This document shows positions 35,459 to 44,938 of a stretch of DNA of 64,000 nucleotides, in pieces. The position numbers were made by a program, and so were the translations under genes. Position 1 is the first letter of the stretch. The number at the start of each line of letters is the position of its first letter. The notes under the pieces were generated by a model. That model saw only the letters and a program-made list of their open reading frames with translations, was not told the DNA's origin and did not search any database. The stretch covers positions 1 to 64,000 of the forward strand of contig NZ_JACCGK010000003.1 of the NCBI RefSeq assembly GCF_013416325.1, read 5' to 3'. Origin of the DNA: Vreelandella sedimenti (GTDB lineage Bacteria; Pseudomonadota; Gammaproteobacteria; Pseudomonadales; Halomonadaceae).

Positions 35459-35740
35459 CTAACGTTTACCCGCTTTTGTTTTAATTTTGGGAGGTGTACC
35501 GGAAAGCTCTTTCTCTTTGGTGCGCCATTTAATCTTTACTTCCACCTCCTGTTTATCGCCTTCATCACTGGCGCGCAGGGAGACTTGCAGTAACTGCTGG
35601 GGGGAAAGTACCAGCTCACCTTCACTTTCCTGGAAGGCTAATTCGCCTTTATTGATCGCATTTGCCAGGGTAACCAGTAACTCTTGGGTTGACTGACGAT
35701 CCAGCAGGGAATCGTGACTGAATTTCGTTTTTGACTTCAT
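35459..35740 (-). CDS. Amphi-Trp domain protein of the GAK system
   Basis: 93 residues: KFSHDSLLDRQSTQELLVTLANAI, cut here to its core KFSHDSLLDR, then a beta part ending VEVKIKWRTKE with the typical Trp, and a Lys-rich tail. This matches the amphi-Trp domain, small proteins that recur next to HprK-related kinase B, ATP-grasp and CofD-like genes. No biochemical role is known. It starts directly at the stop of the phosphoesterase gene (adjacent bases), so it is cotranslated. Confidence 0.85.
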   Translation of the reverse strand: MKSKTKFSHDSLLDRQSTQELLVTLANAINKGELAFQESEGELVLSPQQLLQVSLRASDEGDKQEVEVKIKWRTKEKELSGTPPKIKTKAGKR

Positions 35741-37090
35741 TTAGCGGGCTCCCACCCATTTTCCTTTGCGGCCGGGCTTGAATACTTTTGCCTGAGGGTA
35801 ATCGCAGCTAAGGCCGATCACTCCACGGTTTTTGTCGATTAACGTTACCCCTACACCGTAGCCATCTAGCCCCTCATTTTTACGCGAGTGAGTGTCCAGG
35901 GTGATATCGGCTTCGATATGGATAAGCCCGTTTTTGAGCGTGACCCGCTGGCCAAAGTGTTGGTTGATATGGCCGTGAACCAGCACCTGAATGCCTGCTC
36001 GCCGGGCAACGTAGGCGCCGCGCGGCGTAAGGGGAAGATCGGCTTTACGGTATTTGGTTCTAAAGGTATTGGCCAAAGAGCCATAATAAAAACTGAACAG
36101 GTTTTGGTGCATTAGGTTTTTTTTGAAAGCCCGGTTGGCATGTTTTACGCCGTACTTGGCCAGCAGTTCAGCCATATGATCATCGAGGCCGGCATGCAGA
36201 AACAGGAAGGAACCGCGCTTTTTAACCAGCTGCATGCGGCGGAAAAACCAGCTAAATTCCCCCGATTTGTTAAGAAATAGCGAACGACACTTCATTGCGG
36301 CGGCGTAGACTTGGGTGAGCGACAGGCCGTTTTTTGCACAGTGCGCCTCGAAGCTCTGCGCCTTGGTGGTCATCTTACTGATTTCACGCTCTATACCCTC
36401 GGGGGTGAGAAACCCTGCGGCATAGAAGGGGAAATTCTCGAACCAGTCGTTGCCTGGAAACAGCGCGTGTCGGCACGCCTGCTCGGACGGTAATCCTTTG
36501 TCCCACTGGGTATCGGCCAGGTATTGATCGAATACCTCTTTAAACAGCGGTATCACCTTCTTACCCATACGCACAAAGAGATGTTGGCTACCGGCGTCAG
36601 TGTCGCGTTCCAGCGATAGCAGCCCCATCAGCAAGCGGAGGTCATGGTTACCGGCCAACAGAGTGATATCTGCTTTGAGGCGGTATAAGTGGGCCAGGCT
36701 GCGCAGCATCATCAGATTGCTGGGGCCTTTGTCCAGGCAGTCTCCGCCCACCACGATTTCGGCTTTTTTGCCGAATTTCGTCAGTGCATATTCACATAGA
36801 TGGGAGCTTTCGCGTTCGATGACGCCTGCAGCAATTAGTGAGGCTTCAAATGCCTCGGCGTCCGCATGGGGGTCTGAGATGAATGCCACTGGCTTTTTGG
36901 GCCAGGCGAAGCCCTTTTTTCGCGAGCGCTTAATAAAGGTGCTTAGCGCCTCATCGTGATTGACCGAGGTCGCGTCATCGGGCCAGGGCGCCCACTCTGT
37001 CGGAAGGCGCGTCAAGATGGCGTTGTGATACGGTTGTTTGCTTACCTTTGGAATAACATTGAACGCGGTCATAGAAGCCATCTTATTCAT
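35741..37090 (-). CDS. Calcineurin-like metallophosphoesterase of the GAK cluster
   Basis: 449 residues. Metal-site motifs occur in the usual order: FISDPHADAEA (D-x-H), VVGGDCLDKGPSN (GD), LLAGNHDLRLL (GNHD) and, near residue 375, VHGHINQHFG (H-x-H). It is longer than bare domains, with a helical insert between the third and fourth motif. It lies 9 bp after the histidine phosphatase and adjacent to the amphi-Trp gene. Together they suggest that the system adds and removes phosphoryl groups on an unknown molecule. Confidence 0.88.
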   Translation of the reverse strand: MNKMASMTAFNVIPKVSKQPYHNAILTRLPTEWAPWPDDATSVNHDEALSTFIKRSRKKGFAWPKKPVAFISDPHADAEAFEASLIAAGVIERESSHLCEYALTKFGKKAEIVVGGDCLDKGPSNLMMLRSLAHLYRLKADITLLAGNHDLRLLMGLLSLERDTDAGSQHLFVRMGKKVIPLFKEVFDQYLADTQWDKGLPSEQACRHALFPGNDWFENFPFYAAGFLTPEGIEREISKMTTKAQSFEAHCAKNGLSLTQVYAAAMKCRSLFLNKSGEFSWFFRRMQLVKKRGSFLFLHAGLDDHMAELLAKYGVKHANRAFKKNLMHQNLFSFYYGSLANTFRTKYRKADLPLTPRGAYVARRAGIQVLVHGHINQHFGQRVTLKNGLIHIEADITLDTHSRKNEGLDGYGVGVTLIDKNRGVIGLSCDYPQAKVFKPGRKGKWVGAR

Positions 37091-37099
37091 CGCTATCGT

Positions 37100-37828
37100 C
37101 TAATCGAGTGGGTCTGCTGGCTGGCGCTGTTTCCAGTTTCCGTACAGTCGGTGCCAGCCTTGGTTATGCCGCTCGAAAACGACCGGATGACCATGAAACA
37201 TACTTAACCGTTTAATATCGCTGAAGGGTATGACATTTAAATGATAGCTTGCGTGCCGAATGGAGGCGCCGTGGCCCACCACCAGCTGTAGTTGTTTAAA
37301 TTGTTTAAGTTGCTTGAGTTGATTCTGTTGCTTCGTTGTCTCGATTCGCGGCTGTGGCTCTAAAAGTGCTTGTAAATGGGCAGCGACCCTTGCACCTGCC
37401 TCCAACAGGGATTCCGCGCCGTCGAAGGGCAGTCTGAAATCGCTGGCTGATTTCCACCCCTTAGGTAAGGGCTCAAGGCGAGGGTCGAGGGTGACGATGC
37501 GTTCTATTTCCTGAATGCTAAGATTGGCCAGCGCCCCAACGCTGCGTTCACAAAGGGCCGAAAAGCTGCGCGAACGGGGCGGCTCCGCAAACAGCGGCGT
37601 TAGCTCTTCGCGGAAGATTTCGGCTGTTTGCCAGGCTCTTAGCAGCGTCGAGCAGTGTATCTCCGCATTGAGCTGATAGCCTGAAGTGGTTAGCCACGCG
37701 CCGAATCGCCGCGCCTGCTCCCGAACGTCCTCTGCACCCTTTTCCGTGAGCGGGTAGGGTTGCAGGGCGCTGGGTGTATCCGCCAGTTGTGAATATTCAC
37801 CGTGCCGAATCAGCGCCAGTGCCACCAT
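37100..37828 (-). CDS. Histidine phosphatase (phosphoglycerate mutase-like) of the GAK cluster
   Basis: 242 residues. The N-terminal LIRHGEYSQL carries the phospho-accepting His in RHG, and the second His is in VVGHGASIRHA near residue 192. A Gln/Lys-rich stretch just before it (KQQNQLKQLKQFKQLQ) is an unusual insert. It starts at TGATG overlapping the kinase stop. In the GAK neighbourhood it probably hydrolyses a phosphoester or phosphoprotein product of the kinase genes (inference). Confidence 0.87.
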   Translation of the reverse strand: MVALALIRHGEYSQLADTPSALQPYPLTEKGAEDVREQARRFGAWLTTSGYQLNAEIHCSTLLRAWQTAEIFREELTPLFAEPPRSRSFSALCERSVGALANLSIQEIERIVTLDPRLEPLPKGWKSASDFRLPFDGAESLLEAGARVAAHLQALLEPQPRIETTKQQNQLKQLKQFKQLQLVVGHGASIRHASYHLNVIPFSDIKRLSMFHGHPVVFERHNQGWHRLYGNWKQRQPADPLD

Positions 37829-38937
37829 CAGAGAAGGCCTTTGGCTTGGAGTAGCGCAATAGCACGCTCAAAATTGATGGCACCGGTGAGGCGCAGCACT
37901 TCAACGCGTTCTAGATGTTCGGCATAGACCTTGACAGATTGGGCTTGCTCGGTGGGAAAGTGGCCATCCGCATGCTGAAAAAATGGCCCTGGGCTTTTGC
38001 GTAAGCCCTCTAGCGCCTCAGGTGTTTGGTCGATATCCACGCTACTTAGGGCTGTCGGGGCGGTAGCGTCTAATGCCCAGTCAAGCAGTATCAGGTGTTT
38101 GAGCGTGCCGGATAGGGCAGTTTTACCCTCGCCATAGGTGTTAGGAATCAACACGTCGTACTTCTGCTCAATATCCCATAGCTGGCTTTTGGGCATGCCG
38201 GTAAATCGGGCGTGCTCGTCAGTGGGTAGTATGTCGCTCAAGCGGGGGGAGTTGATCAGCGTGCCCGGGTTAACGCGGGGGTGCTTGGCGACACCAAGAA
38301 CGTTTACCTGGTGGTTGTCAGGCTTAAACAGAATCCGGTCATTGGAGAGAAAGCGCGCCTTTGCGGTTTCCAGCGCTTTCAGCATTAGCGTCGATTTACC
38401 GCCACCGGAGCTGGCGGCAATGGCCGTGACGTTGCCATCGATATCAAAGGCGGAGGCGTGGCCGAGCAGGTAACCATGGCGCTGATGGTGATTGAGGAAC
38501 TGGTTGTTAATAAAGTTGATGACTTGCGATGAGTGCTTGCTTAACTCGCCAATCGCGACCGGTGCCGTTAACGATTGCAACAGCACCATCCCCGTGCGTA
38601 CTTTATGAATCCAGCGCCCTTGAGGCGTATCCACGTAGGCCTCTTTCAGCCCTAGAGCACTGGTTTTGGCCCGTTTTACCGCTGTCCACTCGCGGCCGCT
38701 GGTATCCGCTTGCTGATCCAACAGCCATACCGGTTGCTCTGGCTGGTCAATGGTATGGACTTCTTTCGGGAGCAAACCAGACGCCGTTAAACCAGCATAG
38801 TAAACCTCAAGGTGGTCAAGAATGGCTGGATGGTCGGCCAGCACACGAATTGTTAAACCATTGAACGTCAGTGGTAACGCATAGGTGCAGGCGGCCTTTG
38901 CCTGGTTGATCTGTTGATTATCAAAAAGGTTGATCAT
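37828..38937 (-). CDS. HprK-related kinase B (GAK system)
   Basis: 369 residues with a P-loop AASSGGGKST (about residues 173-182) and the downstream FLSNDRI and VLGVAKHPRVNPGT, in the pattern of HPr kinase-type folds. The protein family is known from genome surveys as HprK-related kinase B, always near the ATP-grasp and CofD-like partners. No HPr or PTS gene is nearby, so the substrate must be something else, possibly one of the small neighbours. It overlaps both flanking genes (4 nt and 1 nt). Confidence 0.88.
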   Translation of the reverse strand: MINLFDNQQINQAKAACTYALPLTFNGLTIRVLADHPAILDHLEVYYAGLTASGLLPKEVHTIDQPEQPVWLLDQQADTSGREWTAVKRAKTSALGLKEAYVDTPQGRWIHKVRTGMVLLQSLTAPVAIGELSKHSSQVINFINNQFLNHHQRHGYLLGHASAFDIDGNVTAIAASSGGGKSTLMLKALETAKARFLSNDRILFKPDNHQVNVLGVAKHPRVNPGTLINSPRLSDILPTDEHARFTGMPKSQLWDIEQKYDVLIPNTYGEGKTALSGTLKHLILLDWALDATAPTALSSVDIDQTPEALEGLRKSPGPFFQHADGHFPTEQAQSVKVYAEHLERVEVLRLTGAINFERAIALLQAKGLL

Positions 38938-39860
38938 TCACCTGCCTCTGCTGTCTCTGTCTCTGCTGTCTCGGCCTCAAGCTGACTAAGCACATAACCA
39001 CACAGCTTCTCAGCAGCATCGATACCACATCCTTTTTTCGCGCCGCTAAATCCGCCAAAGGCCGAGACCTCAAAGACCACGGGCCCTTCATCGGTCAATG
39101 CGATGTCCACAGTGGTAAAGCTTAGATCGAAGCATGACTGGGCTTTTAGGCCAAGCTCAATCAGCTCAGGGCTTGCATCAAAGGTTCGATATTTGCCCCC
39201 GCTGTGTATCGTTGTATTCCACGACTTGTCATCGCCGACACGGGCATAGGTGCACAGGTACTTGCCGCCTAGAAATACCATGCCTAGATCCTGACCACCC
39301 AGGTTGACGAACTTCTGAAGGTAAAAAAGGCCATGCTTAGTCTTAAATTTATTCAGTAGTTGGGTATTGGCTTTAACACCATCTGCGGCTTTTAACACCA
39401 CCATGCCGCGGGCTTTGGTTGAGTAGAGCGGTTTTAGGATTGCCTTTCCGAACGTCTGGATAGCCTCCAGCGCTGCATCAGTGCTCTCGGTGACTCGCGT
39501 CGCGGGCAGCGGGATACCGCCGGATGCCAGGGCGGCGGTGCCCTCAAGACGATTAATCAAACGGCTTACTTGGTTTGGACTGCTAAAACAGCGCACCCCA
39601 TCCGCCTCAAGGCTGCTAAGCATGCGAAGTCGGTCGTCTGCGGCGGGGGAGTAGGTTTCGCTTATTTTTTTGATGATCACCCCGTCAAGCGCGTTGAGCA
39701 GGGTGCCCCGATAACGTAACTCGCCGGTTTCAAGCTCCAGCGCTACGTCGGCCATATCGACGACGCAGCGGTAGCCGGTGCGTTGTTCCAAATGATTCGC
39801 CAATACCTCGGTTGACCATTTGCCAGGTATCCCGATGACCGCAATCCGCTTATTAATCAC
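38934..39860 (-). CDS. ATP-grasp enzyme of the GAK system
   Basis: 308 residues. An N-terminal Rossmann-like part (IAVIGIPGKWSTEVLANHL) is followed by the ATP-grasp: AILKPLYSTKARGMVVL, LFYLQKFVNLGGQDLGM, and the Mg-binding FTTVDIALTDEGPVVFEVSAFGG, cut here to VFEVSAFGG. It resembles RimK/lysine biosynthesis-type ligases that join a carboxylate to an amine. It overlaps the kinase by 4 nt and the phosphotransferase by 8 nt. The ligation product is unknown. Confidence 0.88.
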   Translation of the reverse strand: MINKRIAVIGIPGKWSTEVLANHLEQRTGYRCVVDMADVALELETGELRYRGTLLNALDGVIIKKISETYSPAADDRLRMLSSLEADGVRCFSSPNQVSRLINRLEGTAALASGGIPLPATRVTESTDAALEAIQTFGKAILKPLYSTKARGMVVLKAADGVKANTQLLNKFKTKHGLFYLQKFVNLGGQDLGMVFLGGKYLCTYARVGDDKSWNTTIHSGGKYRTFDASPELIELGLKAQSCFDLSFTTVDIALTDEGPVVFEVSAFGGFSGAKKGCGIDAAEKLCGYVLSQLEAETAETETAEAGE

Positions 39861-41472
39861 TAAAAATATCCTCTAGGGGAAGCCTGTACTTCTCTATTTT
39901 CTCAGGGGTTAGAAGCGTTATGGCCTCTAGCAGGTAGCTCGCTCTAAGGGCGAGTCGGTTGGCAAAAAGCTTGTCGTAAATAAAGCGCGTAGAGGTGGCA
40001 AAGGAGCGACCTAGCGCGATGGCTAGCCGCGCATCAAAGCTTACATCGTTATTCTCTTTGGCGAACCGGCGCGCAAACTGATAGAGCTGTCTGATCAATC
40101 CCATTAGTTCGGCTCTAGGGGCCGCATCCATAATGGGCAGCCGATAAATTGACGCCATCAGAACGGATAAATCCTGAACATAATCAGAATAGGAGGCGCG
40201 GTGCAGGTCGATAAAGTAGATGCGATTTTTGAGTTCATCATAGATGAGGTTGTCGACGTTAAAGTCGCCGTGGATCAGCACGGAAAATGGCGCCCTAAGC
40301 TGATGCTCTAGGGGTTCTACGCGATCGATCAACTCATCAAAACTGGGGCGGAGAAGTTCGCAAATGGTTTGGTGTGTATGAAACAGTGTCGGGTGCGTGT
40401 GGCGGGTTTCGGGCATGCGTTTACGCAACTGCTGCATATACTCGGGTTGAGCCGGCTCGTTAGTAAGTGATGTCTTCCAGATCTTTCTCAACGTCCGTTG
40501 GAGTGTGTGGGCAAGTTGCTTGGCGGATTTCCATTGGCCGTTTAACAGCAGTGACTCAAGCGTTCGGCCGGGGAGGTGTTCGATCACCATTGAACCCAGT
40601 TCATCCCCCTGCTCGACATGGTGCGAGAGCACCGTTGGAGCCACCTTAGGATAGACCCGTTTCCATTGATCTACCCCGTAAAGCTCTTCAATGACTTTCT
40701 GGCTTTCACCCTCTTTGTAGACTGCCATCATCTTGCCAGAGGCGGCGTGCTCGGCTCTCAGTGTGGCAATGGTGCTGCCGCTGCGGGTAAGCGCCAGCCG
40801 TTCAACGGTAAAGTCGTCATTCTGGGCGGTCATCGCGTGGGCGGCATTTTTCAGTTGCTTGTAGTTTTGCAAGCGTACGGCAGGACCGAAGTTGGCAGCG
40901 AGTAGGGCGTCGGCAAGCTCCGCAAGCAGATGGATCATGCGGTGAAGCTGAAAATCCACCACGGAGCTGTTACGCATGCCTGAAGCGTCCTGCTCAAAAG
41001 CAGTGGTTAAGCGGGCGGTTATTTTGGGAATTCGGCGTCCAATTTTCAGGCCTTGGCGAGTGTTTGCATCATCGGTATTAATGATCACCAGCTTCAATGA
41101 TTTACCCACCAATCGAATGAGCTTGGCGTACTCTTTTCGCGATTTATCGGGAAGCTGCTTCAGGGCCTTGATGGCGGTGAATTCAAGACAGGATTGGCCT
41201 AACTGGTCAAGCAGTCGGGCTAAGCGCTCAAGGGATTTGGATTGTTGAAAACCCTGCCCATCGACTTTGCGTCGCTGCACATCCATAGCGACGGCAAGCT
41301 CAACTTTCTCCACCAGCGTGCTTCTATAGCCTTTGCGATTGATCAGACGTCGAGAAACGGATTCACTTGGCTGAGTCACATAACCTTCAACTAACTCGAA
41401 GTGATTTTCAACTTCGAATCGTAGAAAATAGAAATGCTCCAAAATCGACGTATTGATACGCTGCCTCACCAA
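39853..41472 (-). CDS. Large phosphotransferase (APH/choline kinase fold) of the GAK cluster
   Basis: 539 residues. The C-terminal half has the kinase-like active site: SVLIHGDFNVDNLIYD (catalytic Asp in HGD) and FIDLHRASYSDY (metal Asp). The N-terminal 240 residues are helical and charged with no recognised domain; they may hold a CHAD-like helical bundle, judged by the many Arg/Lys pairs. It is the first gene of the minus-strand GAK operon, divergent from the CofD-like gene across 99 bp that must hold both promoters. Confidence 0.83.
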   Translation of the reverse strand: MVRQRINTSILEHFYFLRFEVENHFELVEGYVTQPSESVSRRLINRKGYRSTLVEKVELAVAMDVQRRKVDGQGFQQSKSLERLARLLDQLGQSCLEFTAIKALKQLPDKSRKEYAKLIRLVGKSLKLVIINTDDANTRQGLKIGRRIPKITARLTTAFEQDASGMRNSSVVDFQLHRMIHLLAELADALLAANFGPAVRLQNYKQLKNAAHAMTAQNDDFTVERLALTRSGSTIATLRAEHAASGKMMAVYKEGESQKVIEELYGVDQWKRVYPKVAPTVLSHHVEQGDELGSMVIEHLPGRTLESLLLNGQWKSAKQLAHTLQRTLRKIWKTSLTNEPAQPEYMQQLRKRMPETRHTHPTLFHTHQTICELLRPSFDELIDRVEPLEHQLRAPFSVLIHGDFNVDNLIYDELKNRIYFIDLHRASYSDYVQDLSVLMASIYRLPIMDAAPRAELMGLIRQLYQFARRFAKENNDVSFDARLAIALGRSFATSTRFIYDKLFANRLALRASYLLEAITLLTPEKIEKYRLPLEDIFSD

Positions 41473-41571
41473 GATAACGTGCGCTTAGGTGGTTACTGCT
41501 TCTGAGAGTCAACAGTATAAATAACAGTGCCATCTTTTACGTTACATGTTTCTTACAGTTCAAAGAGTTGT

Positions 41572-42783
41572 ATGAAAAAAAGACGTTTTATCGGTACCCG
41601 AATGTGCCTGCCCCGTGAGATTGGCAAGGGGTGGGATCTGCGTCTGGCCAGATACCGAAAAGCCCCCGAGCTAGGGCCGAAAATACTCTTCTTTAGTGGC
41701 GGTACGGCACTGAGACATTTTTCTGAGGTGTTGACGGACTATACCCATAATTCCATTCATCTGGTTACCCCTTTTGATTCAGGAGGTAGCTCGGCAGAGT
41801 TACGCCGGGCCTTCGCGATGCCTGCGGTGGGCGACCTAAGGGCACGTCTGCTTGCTCTGGCTGATGATTCAGTCACCGGGCACCCTGAGGTGGCTGCGCT
41901 TTTTTCACATCGACTAGGGGAAAAAGCAGCACTTAAGCAAAGCCTACAGGCCCTTGTCAGTGCTAAGCACCCGCTGCTCAAGGCAATTGCTGAGCCCATG
42001 CGGTCGCTGATCCAGAGCTATATCGCCGTATTCCACAACCATATGCCCAAGGATTTTAACCTCGCTGGTGCCAGTGTCGGGAACCTTATCTTGACCGGCG
42101 GCTATTTGATTCATGATCGCTCTCTGGATCCGATCGCCTTTCTCTTTGGCCAACTGATCAAGACCCGCGGCACCGTTCGGACTACGACGGATGCCAACCT
42201 TCAACTGGAGGTATTGTTAGAGAGCGGTCGAACGATTATTGGCCAACACTGCTTTACCGGCAAAGAGACGGCTCAAATCGATTCGCCTATCAAAGCTATA
42301 AAATTATCAGGCGAGGCGGACGATATCGACACCTTGGATGCCTCCAAAGTGTGTAAAGAGACCCGTAAGCTCATTGATTCGGCAGAGCTGTTGGTTTTCC
42401 CGCCGGGCAGTTTTTATAGCAGTGTCATTGCCAACCTATTGCCCAAGGGGGTTGATAAGGCATTGGCTAAAAACCCGTCACCCAAGGTGTATGTGCCAAG
42501 CCTGGGAACTGATCTTGAAACGCTTGGCATGACGTTGGTGGATCAGGTGCAAGTGCTCAATGAGCATTTGTCTGGCACACTCGAACCCTTATCGTCTAAG
42601 CGGTCTTCAATCGATTTTTTACTGTTTGATTCACAGCTCCTGAGTGTTTCGGCTGATCAGATTGAGACGCTACGCGATGAAATGGGTATTCAAATTATTG
42701 ATCTAGATCTTGCGCCGGAGAATGCTGATACCCAACGTTATGATGACGTTAAGCTGGCTGAAGCGCTGCTTGGGTTGACCTGA
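41572..42783 (+). CDS. CofD-like protein of the GAK system
   Basis: 403 residues from the ATG at 41572 (AAAGAG upstream; a GTG at 41527 is less likely). It begins with KILFFSGGTALRHFSEVL and VTPFDSGGSSAELRRAF, the nucleotide/phosphate-binding GGT and DSGGSS motifs shared with YvcK and the F420-pathway transferase CofD. A later VFPPGSFYSSV stretch is also typical. CofD transfers a phospho-lactyl-type unit, and this branch is known only from its GAK neighbourhood. It is divergent from the rest of the system and converges on nothing; cdhR follows 16 bp later on the same strand. Confidence 0.87.
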   Translation: MKKRRFIGTRMCLPREIGKGWDLRLARYRKAPELGPKILFFSGGTALRHFSEVLTDYTHNSIHLVTPFDSGGSSAELRRAFAMPAVGDLRARLLALADDSVTGHPEVAALFSHRLGEKAALKQSLQALVSAKHPLLKAIAEPMRSLIQSYIAVFHNHMPKDFNLAGASVGNLILTGGYLIHDRSLDPIAFLFGQLIKTRGTVRTTTDANLQLEVLLESGRTIIGQHCFTGKETAQIDSPIKAIKLSGEADDIDTLDASKVCKETRKLIDSAELLVFPPGSFYSSVIANLLPKGVDKALAKNPSPKVYVPSLGTDLETLGMTLVDQVQVLNEHLSGTLEPLSSKRSSIDFLLFDSQLLSVSADQIETLRDEMGIQIIDLDLAPENADTQRYDDVKLAEALLGLT

Positions 42784-42799
42784 CACCGACATACTCTAA

Positions 42800-43807
42800 A
42801 TGACCTTGGGCATTGCTATGCGTCTTAGTTACCAGGGCCCGCTGCCTGAAATGGTGGGGTTTTTGCTATTGCCGCAGTACTCGATGATGGCCTTCTTTGC
42901 GGCGGTGGAGCCGCTGCGAATTGCCAACCGCATTGCCCATCGGCCGCTGTTCGACTGGATGTTGATTAGCGCTGATGGCGGGCCGGTGACGGCGTCGAAC
43001 GGTATGACCTTGATGGTGGATCACGCAACGGCGGATGTTCACCATTTGCCCTCGCTGGCGGTATGCAGCGGTTTTACTCCCGAGGCGCACCTTACCCGGC
43101 CATTAATGGCCTGGCTTCATCAGTTGGATCAGGCAGGCTGCTGTTTGGGTGGCATCGATACGGGGGCCTTTTTGCTCGCCGCCACCGGGTTGTTAAAGCA
43201 CGAGCGGGTGGCTCTGCACTGGGAGAGTCTGCCCGCTTTTCGTGAACGCTTTCCGGGTATTGATACTACCGATGAGCTTTACGAGTTGGGCGAGCGGCGC
43301 TTCTCCTGTGCGGGCGGGGCAGCGGCGATGGATATGGCGCTGGAAGTGATTGCCAGACGGCATGGCGCAAAGTTGGCCATCGATGTCTCCGAGCAACTGA
43401 TCCATGACCGAATTCGCACCCGCAGTGATCAGCAGCGCATGGCGTTGGTGAAGCGCTTAGGTACGCATAACCGGCGCGTTGTGGAGGCGGTTGCCCTCAT
43501 GGAGCAGAACCTGGAAGAGCCGCTCCCCCTTGACGAGATAGCCAGCCAAGTAGAGGTGTCGGTACGTCAGTTGCAGCGTCTGTTTGAGCAGGAGCTTAAC
43601 ATGACCCCGCGTCAATGGTATTTGCAACTGCGCGTTAAGCGCGCCCAGCGACTGCTTGCCGAGACCGACTTAGCGGTATTAGAGGTGGGCGTGGCCTGTG
43701 GGTTTAGTTCGTCGTCGAGCTTTGCGCGTACGTTTCGTGCGCATTACGGCTACTCGCCTCGGCAGGTGCGTTCTGCCATAGCGGAGAAGACCTTTAAAGC
43801 GCAATAA
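42800..43807 (+). CDS. cdhR: GlxA-type AraC-family regulator, probable carnitine regulator CdhR
   Basis: 335 residues: an N-terminal DJ-1/PfpI-like domain (residues about 15-190) and a C-terminal AraC DNA-binding domain with two HTHs (PLPLDEIASQVEVSVRQLQRL in part: IASQVEVSVRQLQR; GVACGFSSSSSFARTFRAHYG in part: GFSSSSSFARTFR). This architecture is shared by the quaternary-amine regulators GbdR, CdhR and SouR. Being just upstream of caiX and the cdh genes it is most likely CdhR, activating on carnitine. The exact start (42800 or 42818) is unsure because neither has a strong ribosome site. Confidence 0.87.
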   Translation: MTLGIAMRLSYQGPLPEMVGFLLLPQYSMMAFFAAVEPLRIANRIAHRPLFDWMLISADGGPVTASNGMTLMVDHATADVHHLPSLAVCSGFTPEAHLTRPLMAWLHQLDQAGCCLGGIDTGAFLLAATGLLKHERVALHWESLPAFRERFPGIDTTDELYELGERRFSCAGGAAAMDMALEVIARRHGAKLAIDVSEQLIHDRIRTRSDQQRMALVKRLGTHNRRVVEAVALMEQNLEEPLPLDEIASQVEVSVRQLQRLFEQELNMTPRQWYLQLRVKRAQRLLAETDLAVLEVGVACGFSSSSSFARTFRAHYGYSPRQVRSAIAEKTFKAQ

Positions 43808-43808
43808 G

Positions 43809-43841
43809 TGTCGCTTAATGCCTGATAAGCGTCGCTTAGTG
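43809..43841. promoter_or_regulatory. Direct repeat of GTCGCTTA, candidate CdhR site before caiX
   Basis: GTCGCTTA occurs at 43810-43817 and 43831-43838, exactly 21 bp (two helical turns) apart in the same orientation, as expected for the two HTHs of AraC-family dimers. A related copy lies before cdhC (48176-48189). The site is 63-95 bp upstream of caiX. Confidence 0.55.
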
Positions 43842-43903
43842 TCTAGTGATAGGGGAGTAGCCGCGCATACTAACTAAACCCAACTAATAAAGAGGTTTGC
43901 CAA

Positions 43904-44887
43904 ATGTCGGTCACAGCTATTTCTATCACTGCCAGCTCTGCCACCATCAACTCTACCACTACTAAGACGCTGTCGTTGACAGCGGGCTTTGTGCTCGCTG
44001 CGTTTGCTGCTACACCCGCCATGGCAGAGCTTGATGAACTGCGCTTTGGGGTGCCGCCGTGGCCTGGGGTGACGGTAAAGTCTGAAGTGGCGGCCCAGCT
44101 ACTGGAGACCATGGGGTACGAGACCCGACAGCAAGATTTAGCCGTGAGCGTTATCCTCGAAGGCTTAACGCGGAACGACTTGGAAATTTATCTAGGCGGC
44201 TGGTACCCCGTACAGACCGATATGGTCGAGCCCTTGGTGGCTGACGGCAAAGTCGAAAAAGTGGTTTCCAATATCCGCGGCGCCAATTCCGGGCTAGTGG
44301 TTCCCCAGTATGTTTACGATGCAGGCGTCACCACGGTGGCTGAGCTGGCAGAACACCATGACCGTTTCGATGGTGAAATTCAGGGCATTGAAGCGGGCAC
44401 CGGCATTAACGATGCGATTCTCAATGCCATCGATAATGATATTGCAGGTTTGGGGGATTGGCAGCTCCGCGAAAGCTCGACTTCGGCCATGCTGGCCCAG
44501 GCTGAACAAAAAATGGCCGATGAGGAGTGGGTGACCTTTGTCGGCTGGGAGCCTCACTGGATGAACGTGAGCTTCGATCTGGCCTATTTAGCCGATAGCG
44601 ATGACGCGGGCGTGGCCTCCATTGAAAGCACGGTGTGGACCATTACCCCTGCCAGCCTGGCGGAAGAAGCACCCGAGGTTCACCGCTTTCTGTCGCAGTA
44701 CGTGATCGATATCGAAGATCAAAACGATTGGGTGCACGAGTACAGCTACGAAGAGCGCCCGGCGGATGAAGTGGCTAATGAGTGGATCGGCAATAACTTA
44801 GATACCGTTGCCGAGTGGCTGGAGGGAGTTGAAACCCGCGATGGCGAACCCGCCATTGAGCAAGTGCGGGCCCAATACGGTTCTTAA
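43904..44887 (+). CDS. caiX: Carnitine/betaine ABC substrate-binding protein
   Basis: 327 residues with an N-terminal export signal (LSLTAGFVLAAFAATPAMA) after a Ser/Thr-rich start. The mature protein reads LRFGVPPWPGVTVKSEVA and later GGWYPVQTD and FVGWEPHWMN, where the Trp residues form the aromatic box for quaternary ammonium groups (family knowledge of ChoX/CaiX/CbcX). No ATPase or permease gene accompanies it; in Pseudomonas such orphan binding proteins share one core transporter, and that may be the case here. Ribosome site AAAGAGG. Confidence 0.88.
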   Translation: MSVTAISITASSATINSTTTKTLSLTAGFVLAAFAATPAMAELDELRFGVPPWPGVTVKSEVAAQLLETMGYETRQQDLAVSVILEGLTRNDLEIYLGGWYPVQTDMVEPLVADGKVEKVVSNIRGANSGLVVPQYVYDAGVTTVAELAEHHDRFDGEIQGIEAGTGINDAILNAIDNDIAGLGDWQLRESSTSAMLAQAEQKMADEEWVTFVGWEPHWMNVSFDLAYLADSDDAGVASIESTVWTITPASLAEEAPEVHRFLSQYVIDIEDQNDWVHEYSYEERPADEVANEWIGNNLDTVAEWLEGVETRDGEPAIEQVRAQYGS

Positions 44888-44938
44888 TAGTACGGCTTTT
44901 AATCGCACGACTCGTAAAGACTAAGCAGCGATAATGCC

